This document shows, piece after piece, positions 19,310 to 28,223 of a stretch of DNA of 64,000 nucleotides. The stretch comes from Propionivibrio limicola (GTDB lineage Bacteria > Pseudomonadota > Gammaproteobacteria > Burkholderiales > Rhodocyclaceae): assembly GCF_009469695.1 (NCBI RefSeq), contig NZ_SSSR01000002.1:333357-397356 (forward strand), in the 5' to 3' direction. The notes beneath the pieces were generated by a model. It saw nothing but the letters and a program-made list of their open reading frames with translations. It ran no database searches and was not told the origin of the DNA. The first letter of the stretch is position 1, and the number at the start of each line of letters is the position of its first letter. The position numbers and the translations under genes are program-made.

Positions 19310-21002
19310 TGGCTTCTCCCGTAGCTTGTTTGGCGGTTTTTTTGCGATCACGTCCCTGATAGGCGCGCTCCTTGAACGGCTCGATGCCGAGACGCTGGAA
19401 GGTGTCGATAAAGCGTTCGCTGTCCGTGCGGTTTTCGACATAGACATTGACCAGCGCTTCGACGACGTCCGGTACTTCCTCGGCCGAGAACGACGGGCCG
19501 ATGACCTTGCCGAGCGTCGTCGCGTTGCCTTGCTGGCCGCCGACCGTGACCTGGTACCACTCCTCGTTGTTCTTATCGACGCCGAGCACGCCGATGTTGG
19601 CAACGTGGTGGTGGCCGCAGGAGTTCATGCACCCCGAGATGTTCAGCGAAATGTCGCCGAGATCGTGCAGGTAGTCGAGATCGTCGAATTTCTGGTGGAT
19701 AGCCTGCGCGATCGGCACCGAGCGGGCGTTGGCCAGCGCGCACAGATCGCCGCCGGGGCAGCAGATCATGTCGGTCAGAAGCCCGATGTTTGCGGTAGCG
19801 AGGCCTTGGGCGCGGGCGAGGGTCCAGACTTCCAAGAGATCGCGCTGGCGGACGTCGGCCAGCACCACGTTCTGTTCGTGCGTCACCCGCAGCTCGCCAA
19901 AGCTGAAGCGGTCAGCGAGATCAGCGACGGCGTCCATCTGCACGTCGGAGATGTCGCCCGGGGCAACGCCGGCCGCTTTCAGCGACAGCGTCACGGCCGC
20001 GTAGCCGGGCACTTTGTGCGGACGCACGCTGCGTTTGACCCACGCGGCAAACGCTTTATTGCCCGCGACAGCTTCGTCGAACGCGGTGTCGTTGGCCGGC
20101 AGCGATTCGTAGGCCGGCGGGGCGAAGTGCGCCGCAATCCGGTTGAACTCTCCGTCGGTCAGCGTCGCCGGGCCGTCCTTGATGAACGCCCATTCTTCCT
20201 CGACTTGGCGGGCGAATTCCTCCACGCCGAGGGCGTTCACCAGAATCTTGATGCGCGCCTTGTACATGTTGTCGCGACGGCCGTAGCGGTTATACACGCG
20301 CAGCAGGGCGTCGAGGTAGGTCAGCAGGTGCTGGCGCGGCAGGAATTCGCGCACGACCTTGCCGATGACTGGGGTGCGCCCCATGCCGCCACCGGCAAAG
20401 ACGCGAACGCCGATCTCGCCAGATTCGTTCGTGACGATTTCCAGCCCGACGTCATGCGCGCGGATGACAGCGCGGTCCTCTGCCGCCGCATTGACGGCAA
20501 TCTTGAACTTGCGCGGCAGGAAGGCGAATTCCGGGTGGAACGTCGACCACTGGCGCAGCACTTCGCACCACGGGCGCGGGTCGGTCAACTCGTCGGGCGC
20601 GACGCCGGCGAACGGATCGGTCGTGATGTTGCGGATGCAGTTGCCCGAAGTCTGGATGGCGTGCATCTCGACGGTCGCCAGTTCGCCGAGGATTTCCGGC
20701 GTTTCCTCGAACTTCGGCCAGTTGAGCTGCATGTTCTGGCGGGTCGTGAAGTGGCCGACGCTCTTGTCGTAGCGGCGCGAGATGTCGGCAAGCTTGCGTA
20801 ACTGATCCGCCGCAAGCAGACCGTACGGAATGGCGATGCGCAGCATCGGGCCGTGGCGCTGGATATAGAGGCCGTTCTGCAAGCGCAGCGGGCGCAATTC
20901 GTCGTCGGAGAGCGTACCGGCTAGGTTGCGGGCGATTTGGCCGCGATACTGGGCGACGCGCTCGTTGATGAGCTGTTGGTCGATGCTGTCGTAGCGATAC
21001 AT
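19302..21002 (-). CDS. cysI: Ferredoxin-type sulfite (nitrite) reductase, siroheme protein
   Basis: Encodes 566 residues with duplicated ferredoxin-like and siroheme/4Fe-4S halves. It should reduce sulfite to sulfide by six electrons. The cluster- and siroheme-binding Cys residues lie in CCPGGDLCALANA (about residue 415) and NISGCMNSCGHHH (about residue 455). TRQNMQLNW near residue 87 is a conserved substrate-site segment. No CysJ flavoprotein lies nearby, so electrons may come from ferredoxin or an unlinked reductase. The cys context favours sulfite over nitrite. The start is at 21002. Confidence 0.93.
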   Translation of the reverse strand: MYRYDSIDQQLINERVAQYRGQIARNLAGTLSDDELRPLRLQNGLYIQRHGPMLRIAIPYGLLAADQLRKLADISRRYDKSVGHFTTRQNMQLNWPKFEETPEILGELATVEMHAIQTSGNCIRNITTDPFAGVAPDELTDPRPWCEVLRQWSTFHPEFAFLPRKFKIAVNAAAEDRAVIRAHDVGLEIVTNESGEIGVRVFAGGGMGRTPVIGKVVREFLPRQHLLTYLDALLRVYNRYGRRDNMYKARIKILVNALGVEEFARQVEEEWAFIKDGPATLTDGEFNRIAAHFAPPAYESLPANDTAFDEAVAGNKAFAAWVKRSVRPHKVPGYAAVTLSLKAAGVAPGDISDVQMDAVADLADRFSFGELRVTHEQNVVLADVRQRDLLEVWTLARAQGLATANIGLLTDMICCPGGDLCALANARSVPIAQAIHQKFDDLDYLHDLGDISLNISGCMNSCGHHHVANIGVLGVDKNNEEWYQVTVGGQQGNATTLGKVIGPSFSAEEVPDVVEALVNVYVENRTDSERFIDTFQRLGIEPFKERAYQGRDRKKTAKQATGEANV

Positions 21003-21030
21003 GGTTCGCTGTCCTTATGATGAAAAAGAA

Positions 21031-21807
21031 TTACAACGCAATCAGTTTGCCGCCGACGAGAACGAGCATGCTCGCCAGAATCGGCCGCAGGAAACGCTCG
21101 GGCACCTTCGCCGACAGGTGGCTGCCGAGCCAGATGCCGGGCAACGAGCCCAACAACAGGCTGCCGAGCAGCGCCCAGTCGATGCTTCCCAGCGCCCAGT
21201 GTCCGATGCCGGCGACCAGCGTCAGCGGTACGGCGTGGGCAAGGTCGCTGCCCACGATGCGGATGGCGGGGAGCTTCGGATAAAGAAAGAATAGAACAGC
21301 CACGCCGAGCGCACCGGCACCCACTGAGGAAATCGTGACGAGTATACCGAGCACCAAACCGACAGCTACGGTAATTGGAGCCCGGTATTGCGTATGAGTT
21401 CTATCCTCCGCATGGGCCAGGGCATACCGCTGCAGCTTGTGGCGGAAGATGATCGCCAGCGCCGTAAGCAGCAGGGCGATGCCCAGCGAAACCGAAATGG
21501 TATGCGTCACGGCCGCGCTTTGCGTGGGCAGCCGGGAGAGAACCCAGATCGTGATGATCGCGGCGGGAATGCTGCCGGCGGCGAGCAGGCCGGTGATGCG
21601 CCAGTCGACATGGCCCTTGCGCGCATGAACGGTGGTGCCGCCAGCCTTCGTGATGGCGGCGTAGAGGAGATCGGTACCGACGGCGGTGGCCGGATGCACG
21701 CCGAAGAGCAGCACCAACAGGGGCGTCATCAGCGAGCCGCCACCGACGCCGGTGAGACCGACGATGCCGCCGACGATGAATCCGGAAAGAGGGTAGAGCC
21801 AGTCCAT
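21031..21807 (-). CDS. TSUP (TauE/SafE) family sulfite or sulfate permease
   Basis: Encodes 258 residues, nearly all in about eight hydrophobic helices, with the family's GGGSLMTPLLVLLFG in the first half and a repeat-like GAGALGVAVLFFLYP in the second. TSUP proteins export or import sulfite, sulfoacetate or other sulfur anions. As the first gene of the cys operon, 28 bases before the sulfite reductase, it probably either exports excess sulfite or imports the anion; the direction cannot be read from sequence. Its promoter region is shared with the cysB-like gene. Confidence 0.88.
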   Translation of the reverse strand: MDWLYPLSGFIVGGIVGLTGVGGGSLMTPLLVLLFGVHPATAVGTDLLYAAITKAGGTTVHARKGHVDWRITGLLAAGSIPAAIITIWVLSRLPTQSAAVTHTISVSLGIALLLTALAIIFRHKLQRYALAHAEDRTHTQYRAPITVAVGLVLGILVTISSVGAGALGVAVLFFLYPKLPAIRIVGSDLAHAVPLTLVAGIGHWALGSIDWALLGSLLLGSLPGIWLGSHLSAKVPERFLRPILASMLVLVGGKLIAL

Positions 21808-21869
21808 GAAATTTCACCCCGCCTGTTGAAAGTCTGCGCATGGTAGACCGGACGGCTTGAGTGAAAAAG

Positions 21870-21904
21870 AATAATAAGTTAGATTGCTAGAACTAACTGT
21901 TATT
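21870..21904. promoter_or_regulatory. Putative CysB operator between TSUP and cysB
   Basis: An AT-rich inverted repeat, with AATAA and AGTTAG on the left and CTAACT and TTATT on the right around a 9-base centre, lies 12 bases before the cysB-type ATG and about 63 bases from the TSUP start. Position and dyad symmetry suit a LysR-type regulator controlling both directions. It is inferred from symmetry alone. Confidence 0.5.
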
Positions 21905-21915
21905 AAGTGGCGGCG

Positions 21916-22863
21916 ATGAAGCTACAACAACTGCGTTATCTGGTCGAGGTGGCCCGTTGCGGACTCAATGTGTCCGAGGCGGCCGAGGTGTTGTACACGT
22001 CCCAGCCTGGCATTTCCAAGCAGATCAAACTGCTTGAGGATGAGCTTGGCGTTGTCGTTTTCGAGCGCAGCGGCAAGCGCCTGACCGGCATCACCGAGCC
22101 GGGCAAGCGCATCCTCGAAATCGCCGGGCGTGTGTTGCAGGAAGTCGGCAACATCAAGCGCGTCGGGCAGGAATACGCGGGCGGCGAAACGGGCAGCCTG
22201 GTGATCGCCACGACCCATACGCAGGCGCGCTACGCGTTGCCGGCCGTGGTCAAGCGGTTCGTGGAGCGGCATCCGGATGTGCGCCTCTCGATGCATCAGG
22301 GCAATCCGACGCAAATCGCCGAATGGACGATCAAGGGCGAGGCGGATATTGCCATCGCCACCGAGGCGCTCGATCAGTATCCGCAGCTCATCATGTTGCC
22401 TTGCTATCAATGGGGGCACAGCGTCATCGCGCCGGAAGGTCATCCCATTCTGGCCGAAAAATCGATCACGCTGGCGACGTTGGCCCGCTGGCCGTTGATT
22501 ACGTACGATCCGGCTTTCTCCGGGCGTTCGCGCATCAACCATGCCTTCGAGCGCGCCCAGCTGACGCCCAATATCGTGCTGGCGGCGATCGATGCTGACG
22601 TCATCAAGACCTACGTTGGATTGGGCCTCGGATTGGGCATCATCGCCAGCATGGCGTTCGATCCTGCACGCGACCAAGGGCTGCAGGCGATCAACGTCGA
22701 ACACCTGTTCGGTTCGAATACGACGCGCATCGGCCTGCGGCGCGGCACTTACCTGCGCCGTTTCGAATACGATTTCATTGAACTGTTTGCCTCACATCTG
22801 ACCAAAAGGGCTGTCGATATGGCGATGGCCGGTTCCGGAGCGAATGATGAATACCAACTTTGA
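21916..22863 (+). CDS. cysB: LysR-type regulator of sulfur assimilation, CysB family
   Basis: Encodes 315 residues. The winged helix-turn-helix (about 1-60) has LNVSEAAEVLYTSQPGISKQIK, typical of CysB/Cbl, and the effector-binding domain (about 90-300) has the TTHTQARYALP motif used to bind sulfate, thiosulfate or O-acetylserine in this family. I prefer the ATG at 21916 over a GTG 9 bases earlier. It is divergent from the sulfate-reduction operon, which it very likely activates. Cbl-type regulation of sulfonate genes is the main alternative. Confidence 0.93.
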   Translation: MKLQQLRYLVEVARCGLNVSEAAEVLYTSQPGISKQIKLLEDELGVVVFERSGKRLTGITEPGKRILEIAGRVLQEVGNIKRVGQEYAGGETGSLVIATTHTQARYALPAVVKRFVERHPDVRLSMHQGNPTQIAEWTIKGEADIAIATEALDQYPQLIMLPCYQWGHSVIAPEGHPILAEKSITLATLARWPLITYDPAFSGRSRINHAFERAQLTPNIVLAAIDADVIKTYVGLGLGLGIIASMAFDPARDQGLQAINVEHLFGSNTTRIGLRRGTYLRRFEYDFIELFASHLTKRAVDMAMAGSGANDEYQL

Positions 22864-23203
22864 CCGCGAATTCGAGCGTCTGGCGGGCCCGCCCAAAAGC
22901 CCGCTGGCGCAACTGTTCGCCGCCCTGATCGGTCTTGTTGTCCTGGGGCTGGCGTTCATGTTCTCGCTCGTCGTCTTTGCCATCGTGGCGGTTGTCGGCG
23001 TTTTCCTCTGGCTTTATTTCTGGTGGAAGACGCGTGCGTTGCGCAAACAGATTCAAGCGCAAATGGCCGATGCGCAGACCGCGTGGCAGCAGAAACCCAC
23101 ATTCGACGCGTCTTCCGGAAAAGAAGAGTTGCCCGGCGCCATCATCGATGGCGAGTCCACGCGCGTGGATGAGCCTGGCGACAGATCCCCGGGACGAGAT
23201 TAG
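22847..23203 (+). CDS. Small membrane protein of unknown function
   Basis: Encodes about 118 residues. A charged N-terminus is followed by two closely spaced hydrophobic segments (about 20-42 and 43-60, rich in Leu, Val and Phe, ending WLYFWWKTR), then a basic amphipathic stretch and an acidic, hydrophilic tail. No family motif is recognised. GGAG lies 6 bases before the ATG at 22847; an adjacent ATG at 22844 is also open. It overlaps the end of cysB by 17 bases, so it is probably co-transcribed. It ends 15 bases from the converging patatin gene. Confidence 0.75.
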   Translation: MNTNFDREFERLAGPPKSPLAQLFAALIGLVVLGLAFMFSLVVFAIVAVVGVFLWLYFWWKTRALRKQIQAQMADAQTAWQQKPTFDASSGKEELPGAIIDGESTRVDEPGDRSPGRD

Positions 23204-23218
23204 GGCCGCCTGGCCCGA

Positions 23219-25402
23219 TCAAGGGGTGCCGAGCAACAGGTAGAGGTTCGACGATCCTGAAGGCGAGTGGGCATAGCCGAGATAAACCGGACCCAGCGGG
23301 GTATCGCCGCCAAAGTAGATGCCGGTGCTGTTGATCCAGCCATCCTGTCGGGTTTCCGTGTAGCGGTCGCTGACCCGGCCTCTTTCGAAAGCCAGGCCGG
23401 CGCGCAAATCACCGCGGAGACCGAGCGGCATGCGGCCGATAACCTTTTCCGCCCGGATCTGACCGTAGGTCGCCGCGCCGCCCAGAATCTGGTCTTTGCC
23501 GAATGCGGACAGGTTGAAGAGCCCTCCGAGGGACGCCGGATCATAGGTCGGTAACGGGTCATTGACGCCCATCGAACGGGAAATCCGCGCGTTGACGACG
23601 TAATCGCCAATCGAATAGGCGGCGGCAAGATTGGCGTCGATGCGTCCGTAGTCGTTATCGACCGAGTGGAAGTAGCGAACCTGAGCCTTCCAGCCGCGCG
23701 TCGGGAAGTAGGCCCGGTCGAACTGATCGAGATCCAGACTGGCGATCCAGCCACTGTTGTCGAGCGACGGGTTGTCAAAGATCGGCGAGCCGGTCTCCAG
23801 CTCCGCGTCGCGTTTTTGTTCCAGCCAACCTGCGCGCAGGCGGCCGAGCAGGCCGATGTTCATCCCTGCACCGAGCGAAGCAAAGCGCGTATCGATCTTG
23901 TATTCCGCCAGGCGGTCGCCATCCTGATACAGGCCAGCGTGCTCACGCCGGATGCCGGCCAGGGCTTCCACGAAGAAGCGTTGTTGCGGGTCGAGTGGCT
24001 GGTAATACTCGATGCCGATATTGGGATTGCTGCCGATTTCTGCCGTTGTCAACAACTCGGCGCCCAGGCTGTTGAGCCAGGTCTTGTGATAGGCGCCGCG
24101 CAGCAGGTAGGAGGATCCATCGATCTCTTCCGTTTCCAGCGCGACGCCAAAGCGCAGGTAGTCCGGACCCCAGAATTTTTCGAGGGGCGTCACGGTCATG
24201 ATTCGCCGGTCGCGGATCGGCTGCATCGAGTATTCGACGCGCTCATAGTAGCCATCGCCATAGACCCGCAAGATGTCCCGGTTGAGTTCCTGCGTATCGA
24301 TGGTGTCGCCGGGTTTTGCGCGCAGGTGCCGCTCGACAGCGCCGGGATTGACGTAGCGCAAGCCGGCGACGTTGATTTCTTCCAGAACGCTGGTTTCCCG
24401 TTTGGCGATCTCCATCGTGTTCCACCAGGCGGCGTATTCCTCGTCGGGGACCGAGAGGCTGCGCAGCTTGTCGGCAATCGCTTCCGCCGCCTTGCGGCCA
24501 CGGTCGGCGGTCTCGGCATGCCTTTCGAAGTCGCCCGCCGTAATGCCTTCGAGATCGGGTTTTATGTAGATGTCCGACGGTCTTAGCAGGGCAAGCGAGC
24601 GGGAGACATTCTGCTCGGTCAGGATATTCACCATCTGCGCCGAAACGGTCAGCAGCGAGCCAATTTCCTCCGGTTTGAGCAGCGGGCTGCCAACGTTCAC
24701 GGCGATGACTACGTCGGGGCTGCAACGTGCATGCACTTCCGAGATCGGCACGTTGTCGACCAAGCCTCCGTCGACCAGCTTGTGGCCGTTCTGCTCGACC
24801 GGGGCCAGCAGGCCGGGGACCGACATGCTGGCGCGCATCGCGGTTGTCAGGTTGCCGTCCCGGAAAACGATGCGGTCGCCGTTGCCGATGTCGGTGGCGA
24901 TGATCGAGAGCGGCAATGGCAGATCTTCAATATGACGCTCGGTGACATCGGCGTGAACCAGGTGGTTGAAGAACAAGCGGATTTTCTGGCCAGTCACGAC
25001 GCCGGGCGGCAGCACCACGCCCTTGTCCGTTACGCCCATTTCGGAAGCCGGCAGGAAACGCGTGTTGATTTTCTTGTTGCGGTAGCTCTGCTCGCTGTAA
25101 TCCGGCGCGTCGATGAACATGTCGCGCCAATCGGCTTTGGCGAGCTCTTCCCGCATGACCTGCGGACTCAGACCGGCGGCGTAGCTGCCGGCGACGAGGG
25201 CACCCATGCTGGTGCCGGCGATACAGTCAATCTTCACCTTGTGCCGTTCGAGCACCTCCAGCACGCCAATATGAGCCGCGCCCCGCGCGCCGCCGCCGCC
25301 AAGCACAAGCCCGACCGTCGGGCGGGCGGTAGCTTCGGCCCCGATCAGCAGCGAACAGAGCGTGAAAAAGGGGGCAAGAAATCGGATCGTCGGTGTTTTC
25401 AT
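23219..25402 (-). CDS. PlpD-like patatin phospholipase with POTRA and Omp85 barrel (type Vd secretion)
   Basis: Encodes 727 residues. A signal peptide (about 1-26) precedes a patatin domain (about 29-300) with the oxyanion GGGGARGAAH, the nucleophile GTSMG (Ser near residue 64) and the catalytic DGG in LVDGGLVDN. A POTRA-like segment (about 330-390) and a 16-strand Omp85-type barrel (about 400-727) follow. In Pseudomonas PlpD this layout secretes the lipase domain through its own barrel. The extreme C-terminus ends LYLLLGTP instead of the usual terminal aromatic residue of outer-membrane barrels. It is a monocistronic minus-strand gene. Substrate is unknown; phospholipid is inferred from the family. 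Confidence 0.9.
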   Translation of the reverse strand: MKTPTIRFLAPFFTLCSLLIGAEATARPTVGLVLGGGGARGAAHIGVLEVLERHKVKIDCIAGTSMGALVAGSYAAGLSPQVMREELAKADWRDMFIDAPDYSEQSYRNKKINTRFLPASEMGVTDKGVVLPPGVVTGQKIRLFFNHLVHADVTERHIEDLPLPLSIIATDIGNGDRIVFRDGNLTTAMRASMSVPGLLAPVEQNGHKLVDGGLVDNVPISEVHARCSPDVVIAVNVGSPLLKPEEIGSLLTVSAQMVNILTEQNVSRSLALLRPSDIYIKPDLEGITAGDFERHAETADRGRKAAEAIADKLRSLSVPDEEYAAWWNTMEIAKRETSVLEEINVAGLRYVNPGAVERHLRAKPGDTIDTQELNRDILRVYGDGYYERVEYSMQPIRDRRIMTVTPLEKFWGPDYLRFGVALETEEIDGSSYLLRGAYHKTWLNSLGAELLTTAEIGSNPNIGIEYYQPLDPQQRFFVEALAGIRREHAGLYQDGDRLAEYKIDTRFASLGAGMNIGLLGRLRAGWLEQKRDAELETGSPIFDNPSLDNSGWIASLDLDQFDRAYFPTRGWKAQVRYFHSVDNDYGRIDANLAAAYSIGDYVVNARISRSMGVNDPLPTYDPASLGGLFNLSAFGKDQILGGAATYGQIRAEKVIGRMPLGLRGDLRAGLAFERGRVSDRYTETRQDGWINSTGIYFGGDTPLGPVYLGYAHSPSGSSNLYLLLGTP

Positions 25403-25583
25403 TGGGTCTCTTTGTCGATGGCCGCGCTACAGCTACAGGGTAAAACAGGCGTCATCATAATGCCGAAACCCATTGGCCCGATCACAGAGGTGCACGCCAC
25501 GGCGTTGGAAGCGGTTTTGCCTTCGGGGGCGGGTAGTCCGGAGCACTATCGCCCTTGCGCACGGGGGCAGAGGCTGCCTCCCG

Positions 25584-27578
25584 CTAAACGTCGCCGGGAG
25601 AGCAAACGACGCAGTTGCGCCCTTCTTTCTTGGCCTTGTAGAGCGCAGTGTCGGCCGTTTCAATCAGGGCGGTGCTGTCGACGCCGCGACCGGCCGTCGC
25701 CAGCCCGATACTGATCGTCACCGGGATGCGTTGCTTGTTCCAGCGGAAAACCGCCTTCTCGATATGCATGCGCATGCGTTCGGCGATTTGCTCGGCGTTA
25801 TGTTTCGGCGCCCGGGTCAGGATGGCGACAAATTCCTCGCCGCCATAACGAAACACCATGTCTTCGCTGCGCGTGCTGCGTTTGAGTATGCCCGCCAGAT
25901 GGCGCAAGATGGCGTCGCCGGCCGCATGGCCGTGGGTATCGTTGATGTCCTTGAAGTGATCGATGTCAATCATCAGACAGGTGAGCGGCATGCCGGTGGT
26001 GCGGCTGTAAATCAGTTCCGAGGCAAGAAAGTCGAGGCCTTTGCGCCGGTTGGGCAACTGTGTCAGCGGGTCGGTCAGCGCGTCTTGCAGCAAGCGTTTC
26101 TGGGCGATGGCGAATTCGTCCGTGGAACGCATGATGCCTTGCCGTTCGCGGTGGATCTCTTCGCGCATGGCCCGCATGCGCGCGGCCAGATTGATATGGG
26201 CGCGCAACGCCTGGTCGTTGATCGGCTTGGTCAGCACGTCGTCGGCGCCGGCCTTGATGGCTTCCGTCGCGCGTTTTTCACCATTCGGCGGCAGCAGGAA
26301 CAGGAGATAGCAATCTTTGCCGTGCGGCGTTTGGCGGACGCGGCGGCAGAATTCCGCAGCGCGAAGCCGCGGCGCGGAGAGGTCGGCGATGATGATTTCT
26401 GCCGGCGGATGTGAGTCGGCCAAGGGATATGCCTCGGCTTCATCGACGAGCACAGGCTGGTGGCCGAGCGTTTCGATCTGTTGCATCAGCGCCGGAAGTT
26501 CCGGGAGCGGAATGCCGATCAGCAGGACGCGCAGATGCGGGAAGCCGTTGGCGCGCCGATCCGTGCCGCCGTTCGTCGGGGCTTTGTCAGCTTCTTTCTT
26601 GCCGACGCTGCGCGGAGTTTCGGCCGTCAACGAGGCCAGGCCGGTGATGGACATTCGTCTCAACGGCGGCGTGGCGGCCAGAATTTCAGCAAAAGGCGGT
26701 AGCGATTGTGTCCTGATTTGCAGCTTGGCGCCCCATTCGCACCAGCGCCCAACCATCCGGTCGACCAGCTCGTTAAGCGTGTCGCCGCTGATGCCGAGTC
26801 GCGCCGCCCGCGCCAGCAGGCCGGGCAGCAGGCTCCAGCGCCCTTCCTCGTCGACCATGCAGAGATGACCGAGCGCGCTGGCGAAAGACAGCGCATGGGT
26901 CAGCGTCTGCACGCGCGAACCGTCGGCAAAACCCGCGGCGTCGGGGTTTTCGTGATGGAAGGCGGCTTGGGCGAGCATTTCCGGCAGTCCCCATTCGCAG
27001 AGCAGACTGGCGCCAAGTTCGCGGTGCTCCATGCTGAAGCGTTGCAGTTCGAGTTCGACGAGATCGCGGCCGCCTTCCCGCGCCACGCGCAGGACCTCGG
27101 CGTATTCGTCGGGGAACAGCGAGGCCAGTGCCAGTTCGCCGACGCGGGCAAGCAGGCCGATGGTGAAGATTTCCTCGCTGGCGATGCCCGCCGTGTCGGC
27201 GAGTTCCTGGCAGGCGATCCCCGTCGCCAGCGAGTGCCCCCAGAACCCCTCGTAGTCGAAAGCCGAGCACAAACCATAGCGATACCCTTGCATCACCGAC
27301 AGCCCGATGACGAGGTCGCGCACGCGGAACGAGCCGAGGGCGACAATCGCCCGATGCAGGGAAATGATCGGGCGCGAACGTCCGAAGGCGGCGGCGTTGG
27401 CGAAATAAAGCACTCGCCCGGCGATGGCGGGGTCGGATTGCACCAGATGCACGAGATCGGCGATACGAAAATCATCGGCCTGCAGCAGCCGGATGATCGA
27501 CAAAGCCACCCCCTTGGGCGAAGGCAGCTTCCCCGTCGCTTTGAGTGCCGAGTAACGGTCCGGATCGACCAGACGCAT
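25584..27578 (-). CDS. HDOD - receiver-like - GGDEF signalling protein (diguanylate cyclase)
   Basis: Encodes about 664 residues. An HDOD domain (about 20-225, SLHRAIVALGSFRVRDL) is followed by a helical linker, a receiver-like domain (about 345-465, with IIIADLSAP carrying the likely phospho-acceptor Asp and LTKP the conserved Lys) and a GGDEF domain (about 500-655). The active-site motif is GGEEF, and an RSED inhibitory I-site sits exactly five residues before it, so c-di-GMP synthesis with product inhibition is expected. The ATG at 27578 has GGAG 9 bases upstream. There is no partner histidine kinase nearby. The 181 bases after it hold no gene. Confidence 0.92.
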   Translation of the reverse strand: MRLVDPDRYSALKATGKLPSPKGVALSIIRLLQADDFRIADLVHLVQSDPAIAGRVLYFANAAAFGRSRPIISLHRAIVALGSFRVRDLVIGLSVMQGYRYGLCSAFDYEGFWGHSLATGIACQELADTAGIASEEIFTIGLLARVGELALASLFPDEYAEVLRVAREGGRDLVELELQRFSMEHRELGASLLCEWGLPEMLAQAAFHHENPDAAGFADGSRVQTLTHALSFASALGHLCMVDEEGRWSLLPGLLARAARLGISGDTLNELVDRMVGRWCEWGAKLQIRTQSLPPFAEILAATPPLRRMSITGLASLTAETPRSVGKKEADKAPTNGGTDRRANGFPHLRVLLIGIPLPELPALMQQIETLGHQPVLVDEAEAYPLADSHPPAEIIIADLSAPRLRAAEFCRRVRQTPHGKDCYLLFLLPPNGEKRATEAIKAGADDVLTKPINDQALRAHINLAARMRAMREEIHRERQGIMRSTDEFAIAQKRLLQDALTDPLTQLPNRRKGLDFLASELIYSRTTGMPLTCLMIDIDHFKDINDTHGHAAGDAILRHLAGILKRSTRSEDMVFRYGGEEFVAILTRAPKHNAEQIAERMRMHIEKAVFRWNKQRIPVTISIGLATAGRGVDSTALIETADTALYKAKKEGRNCVVCSPGDV

Positions 27579-27660
27579 ATCCAAAATCTCCAGTCTACTT
27601 TTACATCATAGACGGAAGTTGGCGTGTTCAAGGTGTTGTGGTGATGGAATGCCGAGCTAA

Positions 27661-27775
27661 AAAAGCGAACCACCAAGTCACCAAGGGCTCCAAGTTTCAC
27701 CAAGAAAAATTCTGGGAGTGTTTTGCTTTTCTTGGTGCTTCTTTGAGTTCTTGGTGTCTTTGTGGTGAAGCTTTT
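27661..27775. repeat. Palindromic pentamer repeat R2, between DUF1841 and the HDOD-GGDEF gene
   Basis: The left arm has four CCAAG units with spacers of 3, 4 and 5 bases (TCA, GGCT, TTTCA). The right arm has CTTGG, CTTTG, CTTGG, CTTTG with spacers of 5, 4 and 3. The flanks AAAAGC and GCTTTT extend the inverted repeat. The loop is longer than in R1, about 26 bases, and begins with an A run. It fills most of the 213-base gap between the two minus-strand genes. Confidence 0.88.
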
Positions 27776-27791
27776 CGATTTTCTGTTACGG

Positions 27792-28223
27792 CTACGTCTT
27801 CTGCGCGACTCGCTGGATCGATTCGAGATATTTCACAGCGTCCATCGGGCCGCCGTTGCGTTGGGCTTCCCAGATGGTTTCGCCGAGGCATTCCATGATG
27901 GCGTGTTCGGCGTCGTGGACGTCGAGGCGCGTGCGCAGCGTTTCATAGGCAGCGCGGATGCCGGGCGGCTGGTCGATGCTGATCTGTTCGGCGATGGCCA
28001 GATGCAGCGACAGGTGGAGGAACGGGTTCATCTGCCCCGTTTCCGGGGTGAATTCCTGTTCGACGGCCGCTTCCTGGCTCTCCAGCAGGGCGTGGTATTC
28101 GGGATGTTCGGCGATGAGGTCGGCGGCGACGGCTTCGGCGCCGTCGAGAATCTGCCGGTCGCGGTGTTTGCGCCAGGCGTCGCAGAAAAAGCGGCGAACT
28201 TGCTCACGGGAGGGATTGAACAT
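27792..28223 (-). CDS. DUF1841 family protein
   Basis: Encodes 143 residues of the DUF1841 family found in beta- and gammaproteobacteria. The hallmark starts MFNPSREQVRRFF, and the conserved QMNPFLHLSLHLAI-EQ segment lies near residue 75. It is predicted helical and cytoplasmic, and no function is known. The ATG at 28223 lies within the last codons of the FIST gene (20-base overlap), so it is translated as part of the rsx-nth-FIST unit. It is the last gene before repeat R2. Confidence 0.88.
   Translation of the reverse strand: MFNPSREQVRRFFCDAWRKHRDRQILDGAEAVAADLIAEHPEYHALLESQEAAVEQEFTPETGQMNPFLHLSLHLAIAEQISIDQPPGIRAAYETLRTRLDVHDAEHAIMECLGETIWEAQRNGGPMDAVKYLESIQRVAQKT

Noticed and set aside
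19065..20801. A 578-codon open frame on the plus strand
   Set aside because: It lies entirely opposite the sulfite reductase and DUF934 genes, has low-complexity Asp/Arg/Val-rich composition and no motif. High-GC antisense frames of this kind are expected.
25563..25582. GC-rich inverted repeat after the HDOD-GGDEF gene
   Set aside because: Short stem with no T run on the minus strand; not convincing as a terminator.
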